64,000 bases of DNA from Ruminococcus sp. XPD3002. GTDB lineage: Bacteria; Bacillota; Clostridia; Oscillospirales; Ruminococcaceae. Positions 34,707-43,465 of the stretch are shown here, piece by piece. A program made the translations under genes and the position numbers. The notes under the pieces are model-generated. The model did no database searches and had not been told where the DNA came from. It saw nothing but the letters and a program-made list of their open reading frames with translations. Each line of letters starts with the position of its first letter. The stretch's first letter is position 1. The stretch lies in contig FPJT01000006.1 in NCBI GenBank assembly GCA_900119535.1, forward strand, positions 1 to 64,000. Reading direction: 5' to 3'.

Positions 34707-35603
34707 TTATGAAAGATCATCAATGATTTTTTCAAGTACAGGTTTATCCTGTTCATAGGTCTTTTCCATTTCCTCCTGCTTCGCATAAAGCAGACGTGCA
34801 GGCTGTCTTATTGCGATAAACCAGTCATCTTCTTCGTTATATTCAGCGCCTATCTTACTGAAGAAATCTGTACCTGTGAGTTTAAAGTAGTACTTGTCGA
34901 TCCGTTCATTATCAGGGAAAAGATCAGTCAGATCCACAAATACGTCTTCCGGATTTATCATTTTGCTGATCTGATTGTTTCCTATTACTATAACTGCATT
35001 TCCCGATTGCATTTCAGCTGTCAGTTTTGTATCTACGCCATTTACGTAATTCTTTTGCGGTTCATCGGAATACGGTATATAACATACCGAAACGAGTACC
35101 TCGCCGTTACCATTAATATCCTCGGCGAAAGATTCAATATATTTTTCGAGTCCTTCCGAATCTTCGCCAATAGACGGACACTCCCCCAGGAAAAGCACTG
35201 TCATATCGGGACGAGGTTTGGATACAAGGCTGTAAACAAGATATGAAGCTATAAATACCCCTGCACATGCAATAATAAGCCACCATTTGTTGTGATAGAA
35301 AAAGTTGCTTATCTTTTTGGGAAAACTGAGCTTTATCTCTTCTTCCTCTTCTTCGTGGATAGTTTCACTTTCTTCTATAATACCCTGTTTAAGGCGTATG
35401 AGTTCCTTTTTTTCTTCAAGGAGTCGGCGTTCTTTAGCTTCTTTTTTTTCTTTTTCAGCTTGTTCGTATTTTTTCTGTATCTCAAGCTCTTTCTGTTCTT
35501 CAGCTTCAAGACGCTGTTGCTTTTCTTCTTTTATATTCTGAAATACGCTCTTTGAAATATGCAGCTTCTCGTTTTTGGTATCTTTTTTATTATTATCGCT
35601 CAT
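34707..35603 (-). CDS. Coiled-coil, single-pass membrane protein of unknown function
   Basis: A 298-aa protein. Residues ~10-95 are very rich in Lys/Glu/Gln with heptad-like spacing, so a long cytoplasmic coiled coil is likely. One transmembrane helix (about 107-127, after 'YHNKWW') leads to an extracellular alpha/beta domain beginning 'PDMTVLFLGECPSIGED'. That domain has the general look of a Rossmann-like or solute-binding fold but no family I can name. AGGAGG precedes the start. It lies downstream of greA, separated by a short terminator-like hairpin. Confidence 0.7.
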   Translation of the reverse strand: MSDNNKKDTKNEKLHISKSVFQNIKEEKQQRLEAEEQKELEIQKKYEQAEKEKKEAKERRLLEEKKELIRLKQGIIEESETIHEEEEEEIKLSFPKKISNFFYHNKWWLIIACAGVFIASYLVYSLVSKPRPDMTVLFLGECPSIGEDSEGLEKYIESFAEDINGNGEVLVSVCYIPYSDEPQKNYVNGVDTKLTAEMQSGNAVIVIGNNQISKMINPEDVFVDLTDLFPDNERIDKYYFKLTGTDFFSKIGAEYNEEDDWFIAIRQPARLLYAKQEEMEKTYEQDKPVLEKIIDDLS

Positions 35604-35621
35604 GTTTCCTCCTAAAAATAC

Positions 35622-35645
35622 AGGCGGACTGTATCATGTCCGCCT
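35622..35645 (-). terminator. Terminator or attenuator after greA
   Basis: An 8-bp GC-rich stem (35638-35645 with 35622-35629) followed on the minus strand by a T-rich stretch just before the next gene's ribosome-binding site; read-through probably supplies the downstream gene. Confidence 0.65.
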
Positions 35646-35651
35646 TATTTG

Positions 35652-36119
35652 TTACTTAGATATTTCGAGAACTTCAAATTCAAGCTCGCCAACAGGTGCA
35701 TCAACAATAAAAGTATCTCCAACCTTTTTCTTCATGGCTGCCTTACCGATCGGTGACTCATCGGAGATAAGTCCGTTTTTAACATCAACATGGTTAGTAC
35801 CAACGATAGTGAATGTTTCGATCTTTTCAGTACCTACGCGTCTGATCTTGATGATCGAACTCATACCGATCTCATCAACAGAGATATTAGAATCCTCAAT
35901 GATTTCTGCGTTGTCTATTGTGTACTGAAGTTCAGCGATCTGAGCTTCGAGGATAGCCTGTTCGTTTTTAGCTTCATCGTACTCAGCGTTTTCTGAAAGG
36001 TCTCCGTAAGAACGTGCAACCTTCAGACGTTCTGCAACTTCTTTTCGTTTATTGATCTTAAGATCGTCAAGCTCCTGTACAAGCTTTTCGTAGCTTGCTC
36101 TGGACATCTGCTTTGCCAT
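35652..36119 (-). CDS. greA: Transcript cleavage factor GreA
   Basis: A 155-aa protein that rescues backtracked RNA polymerase by stimulating cleavage of the 3' RNA end. The N-terminal coiled coil contains 'LKVARSYGDLSENAEYDEAKNEQAILEAQIAELQ', with the acidic tip residues of Gre factors. The C-terminal FKBP-like domain has 'DESPIGKAAMKKKVGD'. A TTG frame extends to 36137, but AAGGAG is spaced 9 nt from the ATG at 36119. It is transcribed from its own promoter through a structured leader of about 120 nt. Confidence 0.95.
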   Translation of the reverse strand: MAKQMSRASYEKLVQELDDLKINKRKEVAERLKVARSYGDLSENAEYDEAKNEQAILEAQIAELQYTIDNAEIIEDSNISVDEIGMSSIIKIRRVGTEKIETFTIVGTNHVDVKNGLISDESPIGKAAMKKKVGDTFIVDAPVGELEFEVLEISK

Positions 36120-36180
36120 AAAAAACAACTCCTTCAAAACTTAAAGAAATGTGGTGCGCATATCTGTTATATTACATCGA

Positions 36181-36274
36181 AATTGCGCTCCCCGAACGCA
36201 GTTCGGAGCAATAACCGCCTAAAGGAGGTTATTGAGTTTACATTAATTATAATATATATTCTTTGAAAAGTCAA
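36181..36274 (-). promoter_or_regulatory. greA promoter and two-hairpin leader
   Basis: TTGACT (36269-36274) and TATAAT (36246-36251) on the minus strand with 17-bp spacing. The transcript from about 36239 would fold into a 10-bp hairpin (about 36211-36234, one mismatch) and then a second GC-rich hairpin (about 36182-36210, two bulges). Neither is followed by a T-run. Confidence 0.6.
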
Positions 36275-36282
36275 TACGTTGA

Positions 36283-36516
36283 TCACTCGAATGAATCAAG
36301 ATCCATTTCATTGAGCAGATCCTTAAGATTTGCCAGATCATCAGCAGTAAGGGTAACACCCTTGCCCATTCTTGAGTGATCCGGTGACCATTCGCGTATA
36401 TCATACTTTGGTTCATGTTCATTCCAGCTTACCATGTTAAGCTCTTTAGTCCATCCTTTTGCGTTTTCTGAGAGAACACCTATCTTTTCTGTTATCTCAA
36501 ATTTTAATTCTGCCAT
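36283..36516 (-). CDS. YdbC-type PC4-like single-stranded DNA-binding protein
   Basis: A 77-aa protein containing 'LSENAKGWTKELNMVSWNEHEPKYDIREWSPDHSRMGKGVTLTADD', which matches the bacterial YdbC family, homologues of the eukaryotic coactivator PC4 that bind single-stranded DNA as dimers. Length is typical. It has its own promoter (TAGACA at 36594-36599, TAAAAT at 36571-36576, 17-bp spacer). Suggested roles are transcription or replication support; the local neighbours greA and a topoisomerase are compatible. Confidence 0.88.
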   Translation of the reverse strand: MAELKFEITEKIGVLSENAKGWTKELNMVSWNEHEPKYDIREWSPDHSRMGKGVTLTADDLANLKDLLNEMDLDSFE

Positions 36517-36615
36517 TTAAATAACTCCCTTCTATAGTCTGCACATATCAGCAAACTATCATATTCTATTATTTTATCACAAAAATCTTTGTTTGTCTAT
36601 ACCCAATTTATTTAA

Positions 36616-38856
36616 TTAAAGCATCAACTGGTTTGAATCTCCAAGCTCTTTGGCTGGTTTTCCCGCAGCAGGAACGCTTTTTGCACGGTATTTCTGGAGT
36701 TCTTCAAGATTTTCTTCTGTTACTATCTCAGCAGATGACAGTAATGCCTTTTTCCTGAGTGTAATAACCTGAACTCCCTGCGAATCTCTTGTGGATTTCG
36801 GAAGTATCATACCTGTATTGAACAATAGTGCATGACCGCTTGATGTTCGGAGAAGAATATCACATTCCTCATTCACAAATATCGCCGCTACAAGAGGAGA
36901 TTTCTCGGAATATGCCTTTGAAAGCTTCTTGCGGTTGGTTTTCGTCTCATAAGACTTCATGGGAATCTTTGCTGCCTTACCGTTTTCAAAGAAGAAAATG
37001 ACATAGCCACTGTAATCAATAGTCGGAACTACTGTTTTAAGTCCCTCTCCGTCATCAAATGAGAGCTTTGCAGGGATATAGTCACCCATAACACTTGCTT
37101 TAGAATCCTCGAAAGAGCTTACGCGGCTCTTGTAAGCCTGTGCCTTATCGGAGAAGAAGATGAGTTCGGTCTTATTTGTGGACTCGAAGGACTGACTGAT
37201 ATAGTCCCCTTCTTTGAGCTTCTGCTCATTGCTCATTCTAAGGGATTGTGGAGTTATCTTCTTGAAGTATCCGCTGTCTGAAACAAAGATATTTACAGGA
37301 TAATCAGGTGTATCGTCTGTTTCCTCTTCTTCCTCAACATCTGATTGATAGAAGAACATAGTCTTACGAGGCTTTGAGTAGTTCTTTATAACATCCTGAA
37401 GCTCATTGATAATAATCTTTCTGATCTTCTTTTTGTCACGGAGAATATCCTCCATTTCTTCGATGTCTTTCCTGAGAGTATCAACTTCCTCAACCCTGCG
37501 GAGAATGTACTGCTTATTTATGTTACGGAGTTTTATCTCTGCAACGAATTCAGCCTGTACCTCGTCGATACCAAAGCCGATCATAAGGTTAGGTACAACA
37601 TCCGCTTCGTTCTCGGTCTCGCGGATTATCCTGATAGCCTTGTCGATATCCAGAAGTATCTTTGAGAGTGCTTCGAGAAGGTGGAGCTTTTCTTTCTTCT
37701 TCTGAAGATCGAAATAGGTTCTTCTCTGTATACACTCCTCGCGGAATGCTGTCCACTCGATGAGTATCTCTCTTACTCCCATAACCTTAGGTGTGCCTGC
37801 AATAAGTATGTTGAAGTTACACGGATAACTATCCTGTAAAGGAGTAAGCCTGTAAAGCTTCTGCATGAGCTTATCAGGATCTGTACCCTTCTTTACATCA
37901 ATAGCGATCTTAAGACCATCGATATCGGTCTCATCACGTATATATGACACTTCGCGTATCTTTCCTGTCTTTACAAGATCGATTATCTTATCGATGATGG
38001 CTTCAACGGTTGTTGTATACGGTATCTCGGTAATTTCGATACATCTTGCCGCCTGGTCATAGCTATACTTAGAACGTACCTTGATACTTCCCCTGCCTGT
38101 TTCATAGACTTTATTAAGCTCAGTTTCATCATAGAGCATTAGTCCGCCGCCGGGGAAATCAGGTCCTTTAAGTGTACTGAGAATATCATGGTTGCTGTCC
38201 TTCATCAGTGCAATGGTTGTCTCGCAGACCTCCTGCAGATTGAAGGGGCAGACATTACTTGCCATTGATACGGCAATTCCTGTATTCGAGTTTACAAGTA
38301 CCGTAGGGAAGGTTGCAGGAAGAAGTGTGGGTTCCTGCATGGTATTATCGTAGTTTGGTACAAAATCAACTGTATCGTGGTCTATATCACGGAAAAGCTC
38401 GTTGCAAATCTTTTCAAGCTTTACTTCTGTGTATCGTGGTGCGGCAAAGTGCATCTTACTTGAATACTGCTTACCGAAGTTTCCCTTGCTGTCGATATAT
38501 GGATGAAGCAGTGCCTCGTTTCCTCTGGTCATACGTACAAGAGTCTCGTAAATAGCCTGATCTCCGTGAGGATTCAGCTTCATGGTCTCACCGACTACGT
38601 TTGCGGACTTTGAACGCTCTTTATCAGGTGAGAGCAGTCCCCTCTTGTACATCATATACAGCAGTTTGCGGTGAGATGGCTTGAATCCGTCTATTTCAGG
38701 AAGAGCACGGGAAACTATAACGCTCATTGCGTAAGGCATATAGTTTGTCTTAAGTGTATCGGTTATTCGCTGATTAACGATACTTCCCGAGCCTTCGATA
38801 TATGCTTCATGTTTGAATACTGCTTTCTTCTTTGGAGGTTCTTTTTTTCTTGGCAT
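36616..38856 (-). CDS. Type IIA topoisomerase subunit A (ParC/GyrA-like)
   Basis: A 746-aa DNA-cleaving subunit. The breakage-reunion domain shows 'MPYAMSVIVSRALPEIDGFKPSHRKLLY', the quinolone-determining region 'SANVVGETMKLNPHGDQAIYETLVRM' and the catalytic tyrosine in 'AAPRYTEVKL' (about residue 140). A coiled-coil tower and a reduced C-terminal region (about 500-746) follow. The C-terminus is short and has no clear GyrA box, which favours a topoisomerase IV-like enzyme over gyrase. It is the third gene of the parE-like, GNAT, parC-like group. A standard gyrA is expected elsewhere in the genome. Confidence 0.88.
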   Translation of the reverse strand: MPRKKEPPKKKAVFKHEAYIEGSGSIVNQRITDTLKTNYMPYAMSVIVSRALPEIDGFKPSHRKLLYMMYKRGLLSPDKERSKSANVVGETMKLNPHGDQAIYETLVRMTRGNEALLHPYIDSKGNFGKQYSSKMHFAAPRYTEVKLEKICNELFRDIDHDTVDFVPNYDNTMQEPTLLPATFPTVLVNSNTGIAVSMASNVCPFNLQEVCETTIALMKDSNHDILSTLKGPDFPGGGLMLYDETELNKVYETGRGSIKVRSKYSYDQAARCIEITEIPYTTTVEAIIDKIIDLVKTGKIREVSYIRDETDIDGLKIAIDVKKGTDPDKLMQKLYRLTPLQDSYPCNFNILIAGTPKVMGVREILIEWTAFREECIQRRTYFDLQKKKEKLHLLEALSKILLDIDKAIRIIRETENEADVVPNLMIGFGIDEVQAEFVAEIKLRNINKQYILRRVEEVDTLRKDIEEMEDILRDKKKIRKIIINELQDVIKNYSKPRKTMFFYQSDVEEEEETDDTPDYPVNIFVSDSGYFKKITPQSLRMSNEQKLKEGDYISQSFESTNKTELIFFSDKAQAYKSRVSSFEDSKASVMGDYIPAKLSFDDGEGLKTVVPTIDYSGYVIFFFENGKAAKIPMKSYETKTNRKKLSKAYSEKSPLVAAIFVNEECDILLRTSSGHALLFNTGMILPKSTRDSQGVQVITLRKKALLSSAEIVTEENLEELQKYRAKSVPAAGKPAKELGDSNQLML

Positions 38857-38878
38857 TCTAATTCTCCTTTTAAAGAAA

Positions 38879-39337
38879 TTAAAGTTGTTTTGTCATATAG
38901 TCATAGCAAAGCTTATCTCCGTTATCACAGTCTATAATGTGATATGATACGGAGATATAGCCGTTTTTCAGATAGATTTCCTTAGCTGATAACGAAGCGC
39001 TTAACTCTGCGCTTTTATACTCATTGCTTATTTTCAATTCGGCAAACTGCATCAGTAAACGTCCGAAACCTTTCCCCTGATGTTCAGGCAGAACGAACAG
39101 ACGGTTTATCTCGTTTCCGTTTATTGTAGCTGTTCCAGCAGGTTCACCGTTCTCTGTTTCAGCTATGTATACATCTCCTGATCTGATATCCTTGATGATA
39201 TTGTTGATGCTGTGGTGAGAAAGGAAAAAATCTACAGCTCCCTTGGGATAATAGTGAGGATATATACTGCTGATAGTTGTATGAGTTATCATCCGTACTG
39301 TCTCGGCGTCGGACAGAATTGCATTTCTGATCTTCAT
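38879..39337 (-). CDS. GNAT-family N-acetyltransferase between topoisomerase genes
   Basis: A 152-aa GNAT with the core 'INRLFVLPEHQGKGFGRLLMQFAE' (acetyl-CoA loop QGKGFG, about residues 85-100) and a C-terminal 'AKEIYLKNGYISVSYHI'. It begins 6 bp after the B-subunit stop and ends 22 bp before the A-subunit start, so all three are co-transcribed. The substrate is unknown; position alone does not show that it modifies topoisomerase. Confidence 0.85.
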   Translation of the reverse strand: MKIRNAILSDAETVRMITHTTISSIYPHYYPKGAVDFFLSHHSINNIIKDIRSGDVYIAETENGEPAGTATINGNEINRLFVLPEHQGKGFGRLLMQFAELKISNEYKSAELSASLSAKEIYLKNGYISVSYHIIDCDNGDKLCYDYMTKQL

Positions 39338-39343
39338 ATCTGA

Positions 39344-41323
39344 TCAGCTGATATCAGCGAGTTCAAGGTAATCAGCGCCATATTCCGAGATATAGTCCTT
39401 ACGTCCCTGAAGGTCATCACCAAGAAGCATTTCAAAGACTTCGGCAGATCCAGCTATATCTTCAGCAGTAACCTTGATAAGTCGGCGTGTATCAGGATTC
39501 ATAGTAGTAAGACTCATCATGTCTGGTTCGTTCTCACCGAGACCTTTCGAGCGTTGTATGGTATGCTTTTTATCCCCTATCTCATCGAGTATACGCTGTT
39601 TTTCCTGTTCTGTATAAGCAAAATAAGTTTTTTCCTTGGTGTTTATTTCAAAAAGAGGAGATTCAGCTATATACACATATCCTTCACTTATAAGTGTAGG
39701 AGTGAGCCTGTAGAGCATGGTTAATATAAGCGTTCTTATCTGGAAACCGTCTACATCGGCATCAGTACATATAACTATTTTGCTCCAGCGGAAGTTTTCG
39801 ATATTGAAAGTGGAAAGTTCCTTGTTAGCCTTAGTTGTAACTTCAACGCCGCAGCCAAGTACTTTGATAAGATCGGTTATTATCTCGCTTTTGAATATCT
39901 TTGCATAATCAGCTTTAAGACAGTTGAGTATCTTTCCTCGTACAGGTATTACAGCCTGGAATTCTGCATCACGGGCAAGCTTTACAGAACCGAGCGCTGA
40001 ATCACCTTCCACGATATATATCTCACGTCTTGTAACGTCTTTTGTACGGCAGTCAACGAATTTTTCCACCATATTCGCAAGATCGATAGTACCAGTAAGT
40101 TTCTTTTTTACATTGAGTCTTACACGTTCAGCATTCTCACGGCTTCTTTTGTTTATAAGGACTTGTTCAGCTATTTTCTGTGCTTCGTCAGGATTCTCTA
40201 TGAAGTAGATCTCTATCTGATGACGGAGAAATTCAGTCATTGCTTCGCGGATGAACTTGTTCGTTATCGCTTTTTTAGTCTGATTCTCGTATGAGGTCTG
40301 GGTAGAGAATGAAGATGATACAAGTACAAGACACTCCTCAACATCATTGTAAGATATCTTTCCTTCGTTTTTCTGGTAGCCGTTATTCTGCTTGATATAG
40401 GCATCTATCTGCGCCTGAAATGCACGTTTTACTGCGTCCGCAGGAGAACCGCCGTGTTCAAGAAAGCTGGAATTGTGGTAATACTCTGTACGTTTAACCT
40501 TGTTAGAGAATGTAAGTGCAACATCAAGCTTGACCTTATACTCAGGCTTGTCCTCACGGTCGCGTCCCTTTTTCTCTGCTGTCCAGTGCTGAATGCTTGT
40601 AAGAGGAGCCTCGCCTGCTATTTCCTCGACGTATTCGGTTATACCGTGTTCGTAGAAGAATTCCTGTTCATTGAATCCACCTGCTTCATTTTCAGAACGG
40701 AAAACAAAAAGCAGATTTGGATTGACGACTGCCTGCCTTTTGAGAATATCGCAGAAAAACTCGTCCGTGACATCGATATCTGTAAATACCTCAAGGTCGG
40801 GACGCCAGCGTGTTTTGGTACCTGTTTGCTTTTTCTTGCATGGTTCCTTTTTAAGGCCTCCGACATTATCACCTTTTTCAAAGTGAAGATTATACTTGAA
40901 ACCGTCACGTACTACTTCAACGTCCATATATTCAGATGAAAACTGTGTAGCGCAGAGACCGAGTCCGTTAAGTCCGAGAGAATATTCGTATGAGTCAGCC
41001 GAATCATCATACTTACCGCCTGCATAGAGCTCGCAGTAAACAAGTTCCCAGTTATATCGCTGTTCGTTGTTGTTGTAGTCAACGGGACATCCTCTTCCGA
41101 AGTCCTCGACCTCGATATCATGGTTGCGGTAATGAGTTATGATTATCTTGTTGCCGTAACCTTCACGCGCTTCATCGATAGAGTTTGAAATAACTTCAAA
41201 TATAGAGTGCTCGCATCCGTCAAGTCCGTCCGAACCGAATATAACGGCAGGACGCTTTCGTACCTTGTCGGCACCCTTTAGCATGGTTATACTGTCATTA
41301 CCATAATCTTTTTTCTTTGCCAT
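39344..41323 (-). CDS. Type IIA topoisomerase subunit B (ParE/GyrB-like), divergent
   Basis: A 659-aa ATPase subunit. The GHKL motifs are 'EVISNSIDEAREG' (catalytic Glu and Asn, about residues 42-50), 'VEDFGRGCPV' and 'GLNGLGLCAT'. The Toprim domain has 'YIVEGDSALGSVKLARD', 'PVRGKILN' and 'VICTDADVDGFQIRTL'. These differ from the usual EGDSAGG and TDADVDGSHI, marking a diverged clade. The ATG at 41323 is the only in-frame start near the promoter; its ribosome-binding site is separated from it by a small hairpin (listed separately). Confidence 0.88.
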   Translation of the reverse strand: MAKKKDYGNDSITMLKGADKVRKRPAVIFGSDGLDGCEHSIFEVISNSIDEAREGYGNKIIITHYRNHDIEVEDFGRGCPVDYNNNEQRYNWELVYCELYAGGKYDDSADSYEYSLGLNGLGLCATQFSSEYMDVEVVRDGFKYNLHFEKGDNVGGLKKEPCKKKQTGTKTRWRPDLEVFTDIDVTDEFFCDILKRQAVVNPNLLFVFRSENEAGGFNEQEFFYEHGITEYVEEIAGEAPLTSIQHWTAEKKGRDREDKPEYKVKLDVALTFSNKVKRTEYYHNSSFLEHGGSPADAVKRAFQAQIDAYIKQNNGYQKNEGKISYNDVEECLVLVSSSFSTQTSYENQTKKAITNKFIREAMTEFLRHQIEIYFIENPDEAQKIAEQVLINKRSRENAERVRLNVKKKLTGTIDLANMVEKFVDCRTKDVTRREIYIVEGDSALGSVKLARDAEFQAVIPVRGKILNCLKADYAKIFKSEIITDLIKVLGCGVEVTTKANKELSTFNIENFRWSKIVICTDADVDGFQIRTLILTMLYRLTPTLISEGYVYIAESPLFEINTKEKTYFAYTEQEKQRILDEIGDKKHTIQRSKGLGENEPDMMSLTTMNPDTRRLIKVTAEDIAGSAEVFEMLLGDDLQGRKDYISEYGADYLELADIS

Positions 41324-41331
41324 TTTACAAT

Positions 41332-41359
41332 TACGGAAGAAGTATCCGTATTCTCCTTT
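41332..41359 (-). promoter_or_regulatory. Hairpin-bridged ribosome-binding site of the subunit B gene
   Basis: AAAGGAG (41353-41359, minus strand) is 29 nt from the ATG at 41321-41323, too far for normal initiation. Between them TACGGA/TCCGTA (41345-41350 with 41332-41337) can form a 6-bp hairpin with a 7-nt loop; folding it away leaves about 10 nt of effective spacing. No nearer ribosome-binding site or alternative start was found. Confidence 0.6.
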
Positions 41360-41400
41360 CTCATTGGCTGAAATACAGCCTTATTCAAACTATCCTTATT

Positions 41401-41429
41401 ATTGTAACATATTAGTCTGAATTTTGCAA
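41401..41429 (-). promoter_or_regulatory. Promoter of the topoisomerase operon
   Basis: TTGCAA (41424-41429) and TACAAT (41401-41406) on the minus strand, 17-bp spacing. Confidence 0.65.
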
Positions 41430-41462
41430 GGAATTTTTTTAAAAATCTTTATATACGCGGAA

Positions 41463-41493
41463 ATGCAGCACCTTTCATGGAAAAGTGCTGCAT
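41463..41493 (-). terminator. Hairpin after glmS, probable terminator
   Basis: A perfect 9-bp stem (41485-41493 with 41463-41471) with a 13-nt loop directly after the glmS stop; the following T-run is only three bases, so termination may be partial. Confidence 0.55.
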
Positions 41494-41499
41494 GTAAGA

Positions 41500-43338
41500 T
41501 CATTCAACTGTAACGCTCTTTGCAAGATTTCTCGGCTTGTCAACATCATATCCCTTTGCAACGGATACATAGTAGCCAAGAAGTTGAAGCGGTATTACTG
41601 AAAGGCTTCCCGAGAAGTGAGGATCAGTCTGAGGAATGTATACAGTAAAGTCTGCAAGATCCTCTATACTGTAGTTACCGTATGTGGTAAGTCCCATAAG
41701 TGAAGCACCGCGGCTCTTGACCTCTACCATGTTGCTTACGGTCTTTTCGTAGAGATCAGGCTGAGTAAGAACTCCGATAACTGTGATGCCTTCTTCAATA
41801 AGGCTGATAGGACCGTGCTTGAGCTCGCCTGCTGCATATGCTTCGGAGTGGATATAGCTTATCTCCTTCATCTTAAGGCTGCCTTCAAGCGATATCGCAT
41901 AGTCAACGCCTCGTCCTATGAAGAATGCATCCTTAGCGCCTGCAAGCTTGTTTGCGTACCACTGGATACGTTCCTTATCTTCAAGTATCTTCTCTATCTT
42001 TTCGGGAAGAGTGTATATCTCCTGAATAAGTTCGTCATATTTCTCGTCATTTATCTCCCCTCTTGCCTTTGCAAAGCCTATTGCAAGGAGATATGAAGCT
42101 ATAAGCTGTGTACTGTAAGCCTTTGTTGTAGCAACCGATATCTCAGGTCCTGCAAGGGTGTAGAACACATTATCAGCTTCACGTGCAATTGAAGAGCCAA
42201 CAACATTTACTACGCCAAGTGTTTTGATTCCCTTTTCCTTAGCTTCTCTGAGAGCAGCAAGGCTGTCAGCAGTCTCGCCTGACTGACTTATTATGATAAC
42301 AAGACTGTCTTTTACAAGTGACATTTTCCTGTATCTGAACTCTGATGCAAGCTCGACTCTTACAGGGATAGATGTGAGATCCTCAATAACATACTGAGCA
42401 GCCATACCAACATGGTAAGCTGAACCGCAGGCTACAATGTAGATCTGTGATATCTTCTGCATTTCTTCGTCCGTGAGACCAATATCACTGAAATCTATTT
42501 TGCCGTCCTTGACAACTGAATTTATAGTATCCTTTACTACCTTTGGCTGTTCGTGTATTTCCTTGAGCATGAAGTGTTCGTAGCCGCCCTTTTCAGCAGC
42601 TTCTGCATCCCACTTTATTTCTGTAACGTTCTTCTCAATCTCTTCACGGTCTATGTTGTAGAAAGTTACCTTACCTTTTTCAAGTTTAGCGATCTCTCTG
42701 TTGCCGATATAGTACACATTTCTTGTGTATTTGAGTATTGCAGGAACGTCTGAAGCTACATAAGTCTCACCGCCTGTGATTCCTATTATCATAGGACTGT
42801 CCTTACGTGCTGTGTAGATCTCACCTGCATAGTCCTTGAACATAACACAAAGAGCGTATGAACCTCTTATTCTAATCATTGCTCTTGCAATTGAGTCTAC
42901 AGGACCGAGAGCATATTTTTTATAATAGTAGTCTATCAGCTTGACTGCTACCTCAGTATCAGTCTGTGACTTGAACTCGTATCCGCTTTTTACAAGCTTT
43001 TCACGGAGTTCCTGATAGTTCTCGATTATACCGTTGTGAACAGCAATAACATTTTCGTCATCGCTTGCATGAGGATGTGCGTTAAGGGTTGAAGGTTCGC
43101 CGTGAGTTGCCCAACGGGTATGACCGATTCCGCAGCTTCCTTTAACTGCACTGCCGTCGTTGGTCATTTCTTTAAGAACCTTAAGTTTTCCTTTTGCCTT
43201 AACTATTTCTGTTTCGCCTTCGCCGTCACGAACGGCGATTCCTGCTGAGTCGTATCCTCTGTATTCCAGCTTGGAAAGTCCGTCAAGCAGTATCGGAGCT
43301 GCCTGATTCGTACCTGTAAAGCCTACTATTCCACACAT
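41500..43338 (-). CDS. glmS: Glutamine-fructose-6-phosphate aminotransferase
   Basis: Makes glucosamine-6-phosphate for peptidoglycan precursors. The 612-aa protein begins 'MCGIVGFTG' with the N-terminal nucleophile cysteine, has the glutaminase blocks 'GIGHTRWATHGEPSTLNAHPH' and 'VHNGIIENYQELR', and two SIS sugar-isomerase domains ('VACGSAYHVGMAAQYVIE', 'ISQSGETADSLAALREAK'). It ends 'DKPRNLAKSVTVE' as usual for GlmS. A strong promoter lies just upstream. The ~70-nt leader is too short for the glmS ribozyme, and none of its conserved core was seen, so ribozyme control is unlikely here. Confidence 0.96.
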   Translation of the reverse strand: MCGIVGFTGTNQAAPILLDGLSKLEYRGYDSAGIAVRDGEGETEIVKAKGKLKVLKEMTNDGSAVKGSCGIGHTRWATHGEPSTLNAHPHASDDENVIAVHNGIIENYQELREKLVKSGYEFKSQTDTEVAVKLIDYYYKKYALGPVDSIARAMIRIRGSYALCVMFKDYAGEIYTARKDSPMIIGITGGETYVASDVPAILKYTRNVYYIGNREIAKLEKGKVTFYNIDREEIEKNVTEIKWDAEAAEKGGYEHFMLKEIHEQPKVVKDTINSVVKDGKIDFSDIGLTDEEMQKISQIYIVACGSAYHVGMAAQYVIEDLTSIPVRVELASEFRYRKMSLVKDSLVIIISQSGETADSLAALREAKEKGIKTLGVVNVVGSSIAREADNVFYTLAGPEISVATTKAYSTQLIASYLLAIGFAKARGEINDEKYDELIQEIYTLPEKIEKILEDKERIQWYANKLAGAKDAFFIGRGVDYAISLEGSLKMKEISYIHSEAYAAGELKHGPISLIEEGITVIGVLTQPDLYEKTVSNMVEVKSRGASLMGLTTYGNYSIEDLADFTVYIPQTDPHFSGSLSVIPLQLLGYYVSVAKGYDVDKPRNLAKSVTVE

Positions 43339-43406
43339 GATTATGTAACCTCCAGATTATATTTATGTTGTTATGATTTATCATATCAAAGTATAAAGTA
43401 TATTTT

Positions 43407-43436
43407 ATTATATACTTTTTTATACTGCTTTGTCAA
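43407..43436 (-). promoter_or_regulatory. Promoter of glmS
   Basis: Perfect TTGACA (43431-43436) and TATAAT (43407-43412) on the minus strand with an 18-bp spacer. Confidence 0.78.
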
Positions 43437-43465
43437 CTGTTTATTTGTTAAATTAAAGGAAACAG

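Noticed and set aside
35292..35555. Phe/Ser-rich hydrophobic plus-strand reading frame
   Set aside because: It is the antisense shadow of the Lys/Glu-rich coiled coil of the gene at 34707-35603 and has no ribosome-binding site.
43339..43406. Possible glmS ribozyme upstream of glmS
   Set aside because: The leader from the predicted start is only ~70 nt and lacks the ribozyme's conserved core and pseudoknot length.
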